This document shows positions 47,871 to 60,706 of a stretch of 64,000 nucleotides of DNA, in pieces. The stretch's first letter is position 1. Each line of letters starts with the position of its first letter. The stretch spans positions 4,866,072 to 4,930,071 of the forward strand of contig CM021319.1 in the NCBI GenBank assembly GCA_010645155.1, given 5' to 3'. Source of the DNA: Tigriopus japonicus. Lineage: Eukaryota; Arthropoda; Copepoda; Harpacticoida; Harpacticidae. The translations under genes and the position numbers were made by a program. The notes beneath the pieces were generated by a model. It saw only the letters and a list, made by a program, of their open reading frames with translations. It was not told the DNA's origin and did not search any database.

Positions 47871-49769
47871 ATAATTGAGTTTGAATGATGGTGATTTTCC
47901 GGTGGAGGCTCGTCCGCCATCATTTGCAACCATTTCCATGCGCGCTGAAACAAACGAAATAACCCGGTGTTTCCAGATTTATACGCCCTCTGAGGTTGAT
48001 CAAACAACGGCCTAGGAGTCAGAGACGTCATTGGTGGTAGATAATGGTGAATGTTTGTTTGGCTGGAAATTTCCATCCATTTTTCCGTCGAACTCCCTTC
48101 AAGCACATTAATTTGAGATGACTCTCTTTGGAAATATTATTCCATTAGTTCACATTTAAGCATGCACTCATGTGTAAGCATTCAATTTGGGATCATTTGC
48201 GCATGGAATACTTTCAGAAATTCACAAAAGTGCGCGAGAGTGATTTTCTCTACTGTAGGTGGAAACTCTGCATAGACTGGCTGAGAAGCAAGCAGCAGCC
48301 AACCAACCAAACAACCCTCTTGATCCATTTCCAGGTGTGATGTCGTCGATGGATAATCATCTAAATTGAAATGGATGACATCTCATCCAGATCCTTCCAA
48401 ATATTAATCTGCCTGTCTCATGTGGAAACGTATGCTCACATCATCATGCCTCTCTGATTTTTAGTGGATGCCATGAGGCACTCACTGTGCGTAAGTATTC
48501 CATCTTCTTGCTCTTATTTGTTAATCGTGGTAATTTCAGGCTCAGTCAAGTGTGCCGAATTTTACTCTGGCGACCACAGTGGTGGTGGTGGTGGTGGTGC
48601 TGTCGTCGTGGTTGTTGTTGCTGGTGTAATAGAGGATACGCATGGAGATGAGAACGAGGCATCAGGCCATCATGCAAGAGAGAACACATTACTTGCAAGT
48701 ACACGCAGTAATGAGAGTAGTCGAAGTAGTCGAAGAACAAATGCGCATGTAACCACCATTAAGTGCTTGAAAACCATTTCTTTTCCTTTTCCTCCCGCAT
48801 GAGCTTGCTGCCTTTGGCTCTCTCGGGAGGCGATATTTGCGGTCCAAGGATCTCAATCTGGTCAAGTGCTGCTGCATTCGGAGATTAATGCGCCAGCCTC
48901 TCCACGACATGGCAGTCGCCGTTTTCATTATTTTACTCCGAGCAGTTACTTGTATGGTGGTTTTACTACACTGAAGTGACACACAAAGTCAAATGCCTGT
49001 GACCGAATGAGATGTAATTATTCCATTGCGCTCGTTTTGGTCTCTCCCTCAATTTCCTCATCAAACATTGAACCATTTAACGCAAGCTTAGGTAGGATAA
49101 TGTGACAACGAAAGCCGTGCAACTCGTGAATGGCTCGGTACTTGGATTTGATGATTGAAACGTGGGCCTCATAGGCCAAGATTCATACCCTATCGCACAA
49201 ACTGTACATGTGGAAGCTTTGTCGAAAATGGAAAGACACTGGGTTCATAATCTTTGGCCATTTGTCATGCAGACCAGAGAGGTTGTGATTGTCTAATTAC
49301 TTGACATTCCTCGTTGTGTACATTTAGTATGTCCCGGACTCCAAATTGAGTGCAGATAGTGTGTCTCATGAATCTCCATTCGCCCCACATCCGGCCACTC
49401 ACTTGTCACCAGTTTGAGCCTACCACCACACTGAGGGGCTTGCTTGCATGATTCAAATAACGCATTTCACTGATGACAACAATTTTCCTGTTGGGGGGTC
49501 TTCATTTAATTTAGGAGCGCGAGAGAGAGAAAAAAAATCAATGTCTTCTGCTTGCCTACTTTCCAATCCAACCATATTTTGTGTTATCAATCCACTTTGG
49601 ACTCATTCAAACGCTTCCAACAACTTTAGCAGGTGGATTGTTGGTTTGATGGGAATGCTTGCTTCAATCCACCCATCCATCCAGGTATTCCTAACTATCA
49701 ATGGCTCCCTTTTAAAATCCTTCCCCTCTGTATTCGTTGGCAACCAACGAGACTCTAACTGGGTTTCAT

Positions 49770-50138
49770 NNNNNNNNNNNNNNNNNNNNNNNNNNNNNNN
49801 NNNNNNNNNNNNNNNNNNNNNNNNNNNNNNNNNNNNNNNNNNNNNNNNNNNNNNNNNNNNNNNNNNNNNNNNNNNNNNNNNNNNNNNNNNNNNNNNNNNN
49901 NNNNNNNNNNNNNNNNNNNNNNNNNNNNNNNNNNNNNNNNNNNNNNNNNNNNNNNNNNNNNNNNNNNNNNNNNNNNNNNNNNNNNNNNNNNNNNNNNNNN
50001 NNNNNNNNNNNNNNNNNNNNNNNNNNNNNNNNNNNNNNNNNNNNNNNNNNNNNNNNNNNNNNNNNNNNNNNNNNNNNNNNNNNNNNNNNNNNNNNNNNNN
50101 NNNNNNNNNNNNNNNNNNNNNNNNNNNNNNNNNNNNNN
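49770..50138. other. Assembly gap (369 N) with duplicated edges
   Basis: Sequence at 49607-49769 is repeated at 50139-50297 with three substitutions and a 4-bp indel. Confidence 0.95.
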
Positions 50139-50319
50139 TCAAACGCTTCCAACAATTTTAGCAGGTGGATTGTTGGTTTGATGGGAATGTTTGCTTCAAT
50201 CCATCCATCCATCCAGGTATTCCTAACTATCAATGGCTCCCAAAATCCTTCCCCTCTGTATTCGTTGGCAACCAACGAGACTCTAACTGGGTTTCATGTT
50301 GTCGCCGTTGGTTGTTAAG

Positions 50320-50338
50320 TAGTATGCATGCATGCATG
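50320..50338. repeat. (ATGC)n self-complementary microsatellite
   Basis: ATGC repeated about four times just after the duplicated edge of an assembly gap. Confidence 0.8.
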
Positions 50339-53300
50339 AAAGCAAGGAGGCAGGCTCGCCGTACTACTCGTACGGAGTCCAACAAACTCCATGCAAACGA
50401 ATCCAAAGAGGAGGGCGAAGTCAGAGGTGGCGTTCTTTTGAATATGCATGCTTTTTGAATATGATGATGAGAATGATGACGGCCACCACAACCTCGACCA
50501 CGACGAGCACGATAAGTGGAGCTGGATCCAGCCTGGATGAAGTTTGTATGGTTCAGGTGCCTTGCTTCTGAATGGGCTCTGGAGGAATGAGAGGAAGGAA
50601 AAAGAGCGTCAAATGATCGAGCAACTAAAGGAGGAGGAGGACGAGGAGAAGGAGGAGGAGGAGGAGCCTAGGATTCTTTGAATGCTGATTTGCATGTTTT
50701 TCGCCCCTTCCTAAAAGCAAGCAAGTGAGCCATCATTGGACCTGCAACCCTTTTTTTGGTCGAGCCAATAGAATAGCAAGACGAAAGGAATTCTCTCGTA
50801 GTTGCTCCATACTTTTACCAGTCTGACAGCTACCAGTGGCTGAGATCCGCACCGTTGGATGGATTAACGGGTAATTGTTTGTTCCTTCTTAGGCAGGAAT
50901 GCCGATTTCGTTGAGCGTCTTGAGATGTAAAAAAAGGAGAGGAAAAAATATTTCATACTATTTGCTCCTTTGGCTTATCACTTCTTGTTCTCCATCAAGT
51001 TAGTCAGTCCACACCCAGTTTTGGGAAGGCAAAAACAGTCCTCTCTTATACACACACACACATATTTGGGCGGGAAAAGTGTATCAGGACCATTATCTTG
51101 TCATAAACTACTGGTGTCCACCAAGGTCCGTGTGACCAGGGGTCGATGGTTGAGAGAACAAAACGACAGTTGTTTTTGAACAAGAACGCACCCAAAGAGT
51201 GGGAAGATCCTTTAGTTTTAAACCAACTCACTAGCACGTTAAACATAATGTAAAGCCAACCCATGATAATTACGATCAAGTTAGCACATACCTTCAGAGG
51301 TTCCACAGTGTGTAACGCTAGACTGTGCTAATAGCCCTGACCAAAAAGTGCTGGAATACGAAGAAAAATATTCGGAAGCACCTCATGGCAGATTGAGCAT
51401 CCCAAAGTTAGGTTTGCGGCTTCAGAAACCTCTGGGCATCCAAGAAAAATATAAACCGTTCGCAGTCCAAGAGCATCCTCAAGACATTCAAGGGGCTCAG
51501 TTGGAATGATATCTAATGTGGTTATTAGTAGTATCATTGGCAGAGTCCGAAATGAGCATTATCGAGGAGGGATCCCGCTTGAGTCCGTGTACAACGACGG
51601 AAGCTCTTGGACGGACGGGGCTCTCACCAGATTCCCATAGTCGTATTTTCATCTGAAATGCCCCTCTTATCACAGTTATGGCCATCCTCCTCGTCCTCCA
51701 CGTCGTCCTGTGGGCTGAGCACTCCGAGGAACTCCTTTCAAGCCATGGACATTATTCTGTATTAATAATGCTCATTTGAAGTCAAGAGCCACTGCACGTG
51801 GATGGGGCTTTTGGCCTCCGAGGCTTAACTCCACCGAGGACATAATGACCTCTCTCTCTCTCTCTTTCTGTGTTTACTACTGTACTGTATTTGGGTGTGC
51901 CTAACTTCTGCCAACGAACTCAAGTGGCACAGAGAGCACAGAATGATACTTTATACCACATCAGGATGTTAGGCCATGGAACGATAGGGCAACCAAGGTG
52001 GAGGAGACTAGGGAACTAATACAAGGGAACTACTCGTGTAGTTTCATGTGAGATGTGTGTGGTTGGCACAAAGTCGAATACACGCGTAGGCAGTGTCTAT
52101 GCCACCAGATGAAATTGGAACATTGCCAAAATGTTGTTCCAAAAAGGAAGAAATGATTGCCATGAGACTCTGGGTCTTTTTTTCTCTCTTGGGTTGCATG
52201 TGCCTACTTGTGCTGATGTGTATGTGCTACCATTCGTTTTCTGTGGTGTGTGGTGTGTGTGAGAGAGACTGCAAGAGGCATGCAGAGTTTGGAAGCGAAT
52301 GAATGGACCTCGCTCACCACGGGAGTTGTCTTAATGTAAGGAAATTTAAAAAAAAAGGCCAGGGTTTTCTCCCGCTTTCTCATATGTGGGCCTGCCTGTG
52401 GTTTATTCTATTGGCACAATCATTGACTTCTCCATCGTTACTAGGGGTACATTTTGCCTTTTCTTCTTCGTCCACTGAAGAGGTCCGACGTTCACCATAG
52501 TGCGTAAAAACCAATTCTCTTGGATTGGAGCTATCAAAAACAAATCTGTCAAGGGCGATTCCCTTTCAATTACATTCCTTCATCCATTGGTCTGTTCAAC
52601 TGGATGGAGGTACTTGGGGTTCTTTGGTCTTCTTAAAAGCCACCACAATGAATCATAGGTCATTCTCATTATTCCGAGGTGAAAGAGAATCGATCGATCA
52701 GAATTTCCAATTTTCCCTTTGAACTAATTAGATTCCAGACAGAGGCAAAAGCACTGGCAGCAGCAGCAGCAGCATTCTTCTTCTTCTTTTCTTCGCATTT
52801 TCCACCTTTGTTCGTACATACTGTAGTATAATTTCCCTCATTCTCTCAGTCATGATCACTTGTTGAAATTGCTAAACGATCCAGGTTTAAACGCCTAAGC
52901 ACTTTTGAAATAATGCTGACCTGGCCTGTCTCAAATAACAATACAAAAGCACAGCTTTCCTCAATGGATTGACTTTTAAGCGGTCGCACAGGTACTTTGA
53001 CTGATCAGTCACACCAAAGAAATATAAATAGAAATAAATAGAAATAAACTTGCATGATAACCTGAACCCAAAACCTATCTTACCTGTATATTGTGAGGTC
53101 AGGTCAGGCACTAGACAAGTCGGGATGCTTATTATTGCTCAAAAATCCCCTAAATGTAGTATACCTCCGTATTTGCCCAAATGTGATTTTATCATTATTA
53201 AGCGAGAGCTTGATTGACCTAATTAAGGCGACTTCCCGTCCATGGAACCACCAAACTTAATTGATCGTATCTCCCCTTATCCGTGAATGTGTTGGACCCA

Positions 53301-55858
53301 AATGACAAGTAGGACTCAAGGTCGAATGTCATGAAGAGACATGAAGAGGGTCAAAGCGTTCACTTCATGCGGGCAACACAGACCAAAGATTTCATCCCAC
53401 ATTAACTTTAAAACACGCTTATGACAAGCATAAGAGAAACAACCAATTTTGAAGGCAATGAATCAGGACATTGTGAGGCAAGTCCATTTTTGAATCCTTC
53501 AGGCCTGTTTCTTAAAGTGCAATTGGATTCCCAACTCTATAGCTTTACTTTGTAGTGCTTACAGTAGATTTCAAACCAAATCAAATGGCATGAACAGAAC
53601 TCATTTCAAATTCGGGTGGAAAGTAATGGCTAGGGAGACTGAAAAATGTTTACAAAATATATTTACTCGTGCCAAACTGCGCCCATGATATTTAGCCATG
53701 ACTGTTATTCAAGGACGTATAAGATCTCAAACATCAAAAAACACGGATAAAAATGTTTTTAGCCAAGAATACCACATCTCCTTTCGCATCCTACCTTATA
53801 CCAAACCAAGCTTTGGGTTCGATTTAAGATGGGAAAGTAAAAAGGTGTTCTTTTCATTTTCTAAAGCGTGGTTAAGTCAGTTTTCTTGCAGCAACACGTG
53901 TGCCTAAATCAACTTTGTGCGGCTAGATAATCGAGAACTGGATTTGATCAAATACTTAGATATGAAATTTGAATGGCAGACCTCCTATTGTGTTGGCTAT
54001 CATGGCTAATGGCTTCATACTCTGTAAAAAGGTTTTTCTAAAAGACTCTTAGTAAGCAACGTGAGTTGTCCATAGGTTTGAAGGATTTCTGATCTTGTGC
54101 CATAACAAGCGAATTGGATCCATTACCGGTCGTCCATAACAATGACTGAGCGAGAGATCGTTTCAATGGAGGGGTTATTCAAAAAAGGCAGATGTTCCAC
54201 CTCGTTTTGAGTGGATGAGAATGCCATTCTCAGCGCTTTAAATTGACTTGAATAGACAAATTCTCATGAATCGGCAACGAAATTGAATTTTAAATGAATC
54301 GTGACAAAATAGAAATGATGGCAATCATTTCTCCGAGTTCATTTTTCCCTCTTTTCCTCTTTTTTCTGTGGTCCTTTCTGCCTTTAAGGAACAGACCGAT
54401 GGAGAGGGTCGTGGAAAAGTTATTCCACTGATTTTATGATGGGTCCAATTTGACTTTCAATGGTCCATCACGTCAAGTGGAAAGCAATGGTCAGAAGCCA
54501 CGACTGGTGTTGGTCGTGGCGAGGCTTCAACCAAGTGGAAAAAGGAAATTTCAATTTACCAATTCCGCCCTGTTTCGTCCATCCACAGTTTCTTGGTGGT
54601 AGAACGTACATGGACTTCTTTTTGATACAACCAGACAACGAAAACTCAAGGTGGGGAAGAAATACACTTAGCCACCTCTTTTGGCTATTTCTGCGTGATA
54701 TCTTTGAGAACAAAGGGCGACAGTTCGCAGACTGCCATCTATACTTATAGCCAAGGTCTTTTATTTATAATAATTGCCAGGTGCACACAAGTCTCGAGCA
54801 AACATTTTTTTAGCCATTTTTCAAAGGCCATTTGTTATGTTTTGCCCCAGGTTTAGTGTTGGCCATAACATATAAAATCAGATTATTCAAAACCGTACTA
54901 TGTTTGAAGAGTGAGTTACGTCTCCATAACTCGTAGAAGTCTTGCTTTGAGTAAATGACAGTCCACCACTTTCACACTTAAAGAAGAAAAGAGGGGAAAA
55001 GTTGGAAATCTTTAAATGTATAATACTACAAGGGCCAGTAGGGAAGAGCTTACTTACTTCGTGTGACCACGAGCTTGACAGGCTTCAATCGGCCTCAAAT
55101 AATTTCAGCTGTTACAGCTGAATCGAAGGCGAGGAAATATCCGGAAAAATAAATTTGGGGGAGAAAACGAAAAGAAGCACGTTAGGATCGATTGGTTAAT
55201 CCCCATCAAAGGTTCAACGAATGTTGCTCTCGTTCGTGGAAAAAATGTGATCTCAATACTCGTTATAAATTCCCCCTTCTCCTAATCCAATATTCGCCTT
55301 TCCTCCCCTTTTTCTCATTTTTCGTTCCTTTTTGGAAAAGGGGACTTGGGCAGGAAAAAGTGTTTTAGCGCCTGGATCCATTGACAACGCGAGCTCCATA
55401 AATATTTACATACTCTATCAAAAGGAGTCGTCCATCCGGGACAAGTACCCAGCAAACATTACTTCATCCAAGTTTCAAATGACCAAGTATTCTCAAACGG
55501 CCCAAAATTCCACAAATGCGATTTGAAACCAACAGAACTTGAACGTTGGGAAATTATCTGTTTAGGCAAAGGTTTCATGGGTCCTTTCATACACAAGTGA
55601 CTAATTCATCTCTTCAAATCCCTTGGGAACGAGTCCCCCCCAAAGAAAACTGGCAAAAATTTTATATCACCCCGGATCGTGTTTTACGTGCTGTACATTG
55701 CATACTGTACACATTTTATCAAACACATGGTTGCTCAGAGAGTTGCATCTTCTGACTGTTTCGGAGCATTGGAGTTCTTCCTCAGCTTGAGCGATCCAAA
55801 TGGTAGACAGGATCTCAACTCAAAACTGGTCTCGCTCCCTTAGTCACCCTCGATTCAG

Positions 55859-55980
55859 ATGGATCATGTGCAATGTGCATGTAGTGCGTACAGTTGGAGA
55901 CAGCAGACCAGACCAGGATCGAATGACGCGAGGTACAGTCCAATGGACCCATCGCATATTGCTACACACACCCAGAGTCT
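55859..55980 (+). CDS. Candidate 122-nt exon with strong splice sites
   Basis: The acceptor TCACCCTCGATTCAG is preceded by a CT-rich tract, and the donor AGTCT|GTGAGT is close to consensus. The frame from the first base is open throughout and starts MDHVQCACSAYSWRQQTRPG, ending in phase 2. Other frames here are open too, including a separate plus-strand frame beyond the donor. Coding status therefore rests on the splice signals only. Host gene unknown. Confidence 0.3.
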
Positions 55981-57099
55981 GTGAGTTTGGAAGTTGTTAC
56001 CCTGGCAAGTGAAGAACCGCGGGATTTTCTGTCGAGACATGGGGATTATTGTAATGTCAAGCCCCGATGGCAATACATTGATCCTTTGGCACATGGGAGG
56101 ACAGACCACATGCATTACAACGAGAGGGAACTACTCTTGTCTCTGGGTTGGGGCATTCTAGCATCGCCATAAGAATGGCCAAAATAATAACATTTCTAAG
56201 GGCTCTCCATATAGAAGGATGGCGTTATTGGCCGACACTCGCAATTTTTATTCGAAATTTTCCAAAGCACCTAATATTTATTTGTACACTTTCCTCTATC
56301 GAGGTTTGGCGTACATTAATCTCGTTAATAGGCTTAGCCAATAAAACAAAGAAGACGAATCATTCTATCCGAGAGGACTTATCCAGATGAGTTTCTAATG
56401 ACTCTTCCAACATAATATCCATGCCTTGTTAGGAGACGAACTTATTAATCAATATCAAATGGCCCCACTCTCAGACTTTCCCACGTCATCTCCGTGCAAT
56501 CCGGATCATTACCAAAATCGAGCTAAGTAACATCTTGCATGTATTCTACTACTGCTATGCCTCTGCAACATAAACAGTCCTATACAGACAAGTAATAAGA
56601 GTATCAATGTGTTCCTTAGGGTCCAGTAGCCTTCTGACAATGATCCATCGACCACCGAGTGCATAAGAGGCAGCATCACCGTCTTCTGGCATATTCTTTA
56701 CACAAACTACTACTACTACTGTATGAACGATCATCTGTATAAGTCAGTGTTATTGGGATCCTCATATACAATAATAATTGCTCACCAGTTCCATTAGCTG
56801 GTTCATTATTTTTTCCTTCTCATTTCTGGTAATTTGCTCCAGCTTAATTTCTCGCTCGCATTTCGGCTCGCCTGGTCTTGTGTTCATTACAAAGTTGTAC
56901 TTACATATACACACTGCTTCTCGAGAACAATAATCTTGTACGACTTATATTCCTGGCTATACATTAACAGAAATGGCGGACTCGAGACGAGTAACGCGAA
57001 AGAAAAAAGTGGTTACTGGTCAAAATGTGTGCATGTTCAGCAATGCTAACTCAAAATCTAGATGATGAGGAGACGAAGAAGAAGAAGGAGGGGCTGATA

Positions 57100-57302
57100 T
57101 CAGTTCACCTCGGAGGCACGGACGAGAATCGTGATCAATTCGAGCGATTCAAGGTCCAGAGAGAGGATTCTCGAGCAAACAGTTGAGAGCCCTCCGAAAT
57201 GCATAATCATGACTGCCATGACCGGGGAAGCGAAATCCCCGTGATTTTCCTCGGTTTCTTGACACTTGTCTTGACACGTTTGACATTTGGGGTTGGGAAG
57301 TG
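57100..57302 (-). CDS. Candidate terminal exon with coding-like codon use
   Basis: On the minus strand an acceptor region (GTGTTTTTCCCCCAACTTG then TTGAGGCGAATTCAG) precedes a 67-codon frame that ends in TGA. Most third positions are G or C, in contrast to the surroundings. The peptide starts with a Cys-spaced, hydrophilic part (PKCQTCQDKCQETEE) and continues into a hydrophobic C-terminal half (MAVMIMHFGGLSTVC; LSLDLESLELITILVRASE). No ATG opens the frame, so it needs an upstream exon. A donor-like CCGAG|GTGAAC just before the stop leaves open that it is internal. Not identified. Confidence 0.35.
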
Positions 57303-57467
57303 CTGAATTCGCCTCAACAAGTTGGGGGAAAAACACGCGTCATATTCAAATGGGATCTGTGTCTCGTGGGTAGTAATCATATGGTAATCGTAGGCTCGCA
57401 TATGCAGGAATGCTGCCAAAATTGACAGCTAGCTGACGGTGGTTGCGCATGCTTCTTGCTCTCAAGC

Positions 57468-57510
57468 ATGAGCCTCGGCAGTTTTCCCACCTTTGGTTCG
57501 TTCTATCATG
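57468..57510 (+). CDS. Candidate first coding exon
   Basis: ATG followed by 14 codons (MSLGSFPTFGSFYH) and a consensus donor (ATCATG|GTAAGTAC, phase 1). No convincing second exon was found in the next kilobase, so this rests on the start and donor alone. Confidence 0.2.
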
Positions 57511-57873
57511 GTAAGTACATCTGAAACCTTTCTGAAGGCTCTGATTTTCATTTGAAGCTCACAAAGTCTGTTTTATTATTTGCTCTTGGACGATAATCGC
57601 CAAAAGATAATGGAGGGCAAGGCAACAACAAAAGCCACTCCAGGTCATGCAATTGACTTAGTTTTGGGAGGGCATGCATGGACTTCAATTTAAAGTGATG
57701 GGGTGGCAATGTTTATGAGCGTCCAACCAGCATCCATTATTTTGCCAATAGCTCTCCCACACTATTCCCTTCAGCCCAAGTCATAGACACGTTCGCATTC
57801 ACTTGTGTCTAAGTACTACATACTAAACTCTTAGCGAAGACAGTAGTCTTGCGCTCGTTTCAAATCCAAAGCC

Positions 57874-57901
57874 ATGAAAGTAAGAGGATGGTCCTTAGTA
57901 G
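57874..57901 (+). CDS. Candidate first coding exon, signal-peptide-like start
   Basis: ATG in good context (AAGCCATGA) reads MKVRGWSLV, then a consensus donor (TAG|GTAAGTAA, phase 1). A basic-then-hydrophobic start split early by an intron is common in genes for secreted proteins. No second exon was identified. Confidence 0.2.
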
Positions 57902-58458
57902 GTAAGTAATAACTAATGCATAAACCTCCAATTTACATACAAATGCCACATGGGTTTGAGTCCAACCGCAAGTCCGAACGACAGTGGTTGCGCGAAAGAG
58001 ATGTGCTCTCAATTCCGGGAGAGATTTGCCGCGGCTGATGTCAAATTACATGGAAAGACTCGTAAATTGACTTAATTGTAAACATTACAACGAGTGGCCA
58101 CTTGCAGGGCAAGGGCAACGAGGCCTCGGGTAGAGCTACTTGAGTGAACCGGCTACCACCTAAATACTACCCTGGGTAATGTGTATGCATACAAAGAGAG
58201 CGATAATAGAGTCCGAGGTTAACAGAGGTGGTGAATATTCAACGACCTGTATATTGAGATCAACGAACAACCACGACCTCTCTGAATTAATGAGTGACCA
58301 GAATCACTTCAGTTGACAAGCCCAATACGAACATAACCCCCTGGATGAAACTAGCATTGCGGAAAGACCAGCAAACGGCCCTACAAAACACGTGGTCACC
58401 CTGATACCCAATCGAAGCACTTAACACCACTAACTATTCAAATTAAACTCATTCATAT

Positions 58459-58607
58459 TCATGAGCTTGTTAACGCGTCCACGGTTTCCCCCGTCACTGT
58501 TTTTTTCGCCCCAAAATCGGGCTCAAATTTCGCCTCCAGCTCGTTGGAATAATCCCTCGAGGTTTGCAGTTTGGAGTAGTATGGATCGGAGAGTGCGAGT
58601 CTCGAAT
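58459..58607 (-). CDS. Candidate terminal exon or small gene
   Basis: Minus-strand frame ending in TGA with strongly coding-like codons (frequent CTC, TCC, GAG, CTG, GCG). The peptide is hydrophilic: SRLALSDPYYSKLQTSRDY, then ELEAKFEPDFGAKKTVTGE, ending VDALTSS. An acceptor (TATTCTATCCTCATACCAAG) allows a 149-nt terminal exon. Alternatively an ATG at 58656 would give a 65-codon protein. I do not recognise the family and saw no poly(A) signal close by. Confidence 0.4.
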
Positions 58608-60422
58608 CTTGGTATGAGGATAGAATATGCATTTCCCAAAACTTCAACGAACGCATCTATGACACCTACATGTTTAGAACAAAAACCCATTCGTTTGCGA
58701 GAACGTCAGAGACAAGGCTGAATTCTCATTTGCAATTTCCTTCTTGTTTCACGTGGGTCGACCATTGCTTGAAAAGTGACGTCATGTCGGTCGGTGGTAT
58801 CGGTTGTGATAGTAATGGTGGTGTCAGAAGATGGTAATCTCATTTGCAATTCATGTTCCACCCCTCCCCTCCCTTAATTTTCACTCTATTAATTCTTTTT
58901 CTCACCCAAGAAAATCAGATAATTGTGCGGCTTTGTGTTGTCTTGCGGTTGGGCTTTGAATGAATTCCTCATTAGTTCACAGACTTTAGAGATAGATCGG
59001 AGGAGATTCCTTCACAAGGACTTAGAAAACTGAATTGAGAGAACCAACGTGTTTTGAACTTTTTGATATAGTGGTAGACAGACGAAATCGTTTCTTTTAG
59101 TATTTTGACTGGATTAGTTTGCAACGAGTTCCCTCAAATTTCAACTTGTTGCATAACATGTTTTATCTTATAGAGCTCTCTATGGGGGAGAAGGAGAGGG
59201 CCAACCATCAATGAAACAAGCTTACTGCCTTACTGCCCCGAGTTTAAGACCATCAAGTTGAACAGAACGGTGGAAATCATTTGAATATTTACGACTTTCA
59301 ATTTGGAGGCATTCATTTCTCAATGGTCAGAAAAGCGAAATCGCAGACAACGATCTTCTTACCTGACAGGAGGAATTTTCACCTCTTCCGAGATTAAAAC
59401 AGCGAAATGGTGGAATTTCAGGTCTTGTGTTTCTGGTTTTCTCTCTTTCGTTTTAGTCAGAGGCGTTTTTCTCCGACTGTTATCAAAGGGTTGAACCATT
59501 CACGAATGTCTGAATTGCTCAGAGTGGATTGGATCGATCGGATATATCGCATCACATCATACCACCCAACAATTCACCCCCCAGCCGTACTTTCGCACTT
59601 GATATACAATTCCAGCAGTCAGTCCAAGTCTAACTTTGAAAAGGAAATATTCAACGATACAGTCTGAAAATGTTGGGACGTTTTCTACTTTGTGTTTTTG
59701 CCATTCTAGGTTAAATAGGCCATCCTCAACAGGACAGTCCATTGGTTGATTTTGAAATCATTTTGCAAGCTTGAAAATGAATATGTGATTGCAGACAATT
59801 CAAGGGACCATGGGACCAATAATCTGCATTAAATGCTGGAGGTTTCAAACTTAATCGTGACGGGCTGTTCGAATGGAATAAAAGAAACAGTCGTATTCCT
59901 TTCCCTTTTTTTATCGGCGTCGTTCAACCCAACCATGGGATCGTGTTTGTGGGTTGGAAGGGATAAAAAGTGAACCCAATCCTATTGGCTGCTCCCGGCA
60001 GTCTTAGCCTGCTCTTGGCCGGTCGGTCCCTCATCTTATTGTTGTGAAGCCAACCTATGGCAACGGTTCGGTTCCATTCAACCCTTTTTTCTCGCCGGGG
60101 TAAACATAGACACGAGCACGACAATAGACTAAACAAGTCGTATTCGAGCTCTTGGATCAACCGCGTGGCTCGTGCCTTTTCTACTCGGAGAAGAATAGAG
60201 GCGGCACCTCTTGCAGAGGATATACTACATCCAGTACGTACTCGGCGATGATGATGATGATGATGATATGCAGAATATTTCAACAACCCTTTCTTCTCGC
60301 CATAGAAGCCGATAAGACGCGTTTCTCTCATGGCACTCACTAGGAACATGTGAAGCTCGAGAGTAAAAGGGTTAGTAGATAAACTCCTCCTACTTTGAAT
60401 ACACACAGGAAGGCATGAGCAG

Positions 60423-60706
60423 GATGGGGTTGGTATTTGAGAAAGCTATGGACTGAAAATTTCCACGATGAATCTCAGTCTCATCTGACATTTCAAATTG
60501 AACACAACTACTTGCTACTGCACTTGAGTTCGGGTGAAGTGAAGTTTGACTTGTCAATAGAAAAGGTTTGGCTCGCTGGTGTTGATGGTGACGGTGGAGG
60601 GCTCAAAGTGCTTTGGTGTGGTTCTGAAATCCTGTTGAAGAGTTTTGTCCTCGCACCCCAAGGGTTAAATGAAAAAAAGCTCAAGCCCAACTCACATTGG
60701 AATTGA
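60423..60706 (+). CDS. Candidate terminal exon, about 94 codons
   Basis: Open frame with no ATG at its start, ending in TGA. A possible acceptor (GGCATGAGCAG) follows a CT-rich tract at about 60386. The peptide alternates hydrophobic and charged residues like a folded protein: LHLSSGEVKFDLSIEKVWL, a Gly/Asp stretch GVDGDGGGLK, and EILLKSFVLAPQGLNEKKLK. Not recognised. The length alone is compatible with chance. Confidence 0.25.

Larger units (their letters stand above)
44688..55858. other. Gene-poor stretch with repeats and a gap
   Basis: Several frames of 70-110 codons on both strands (46.6-47.6, 48.5, 51.3-51.7 kb) but none with a recognisable domain or consistent splice signals. Contains TC, GTTA, GAT, GGT, GAG and ATGC repeats. 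Confidence 0.5.

Noticed and set aside
48473..48635. Two-exon mini-ORF with a 49-nt GT-AG intron and a Val-rich hydrophobic tail
   Set aside because: The hydrophobic tail is a translated GTG microsatellite; only the splice motifs support it.
49448..50318. Frames of 169-237 codons crossing the large N run
   Set aside because: They are open only because N codons cannot contain stops.
59924..60406. 160-codon minus-strand frame with a poly-His stretch
   Set aside because: The His run is a GAT/ATC microsatellite; no domain or splice support.
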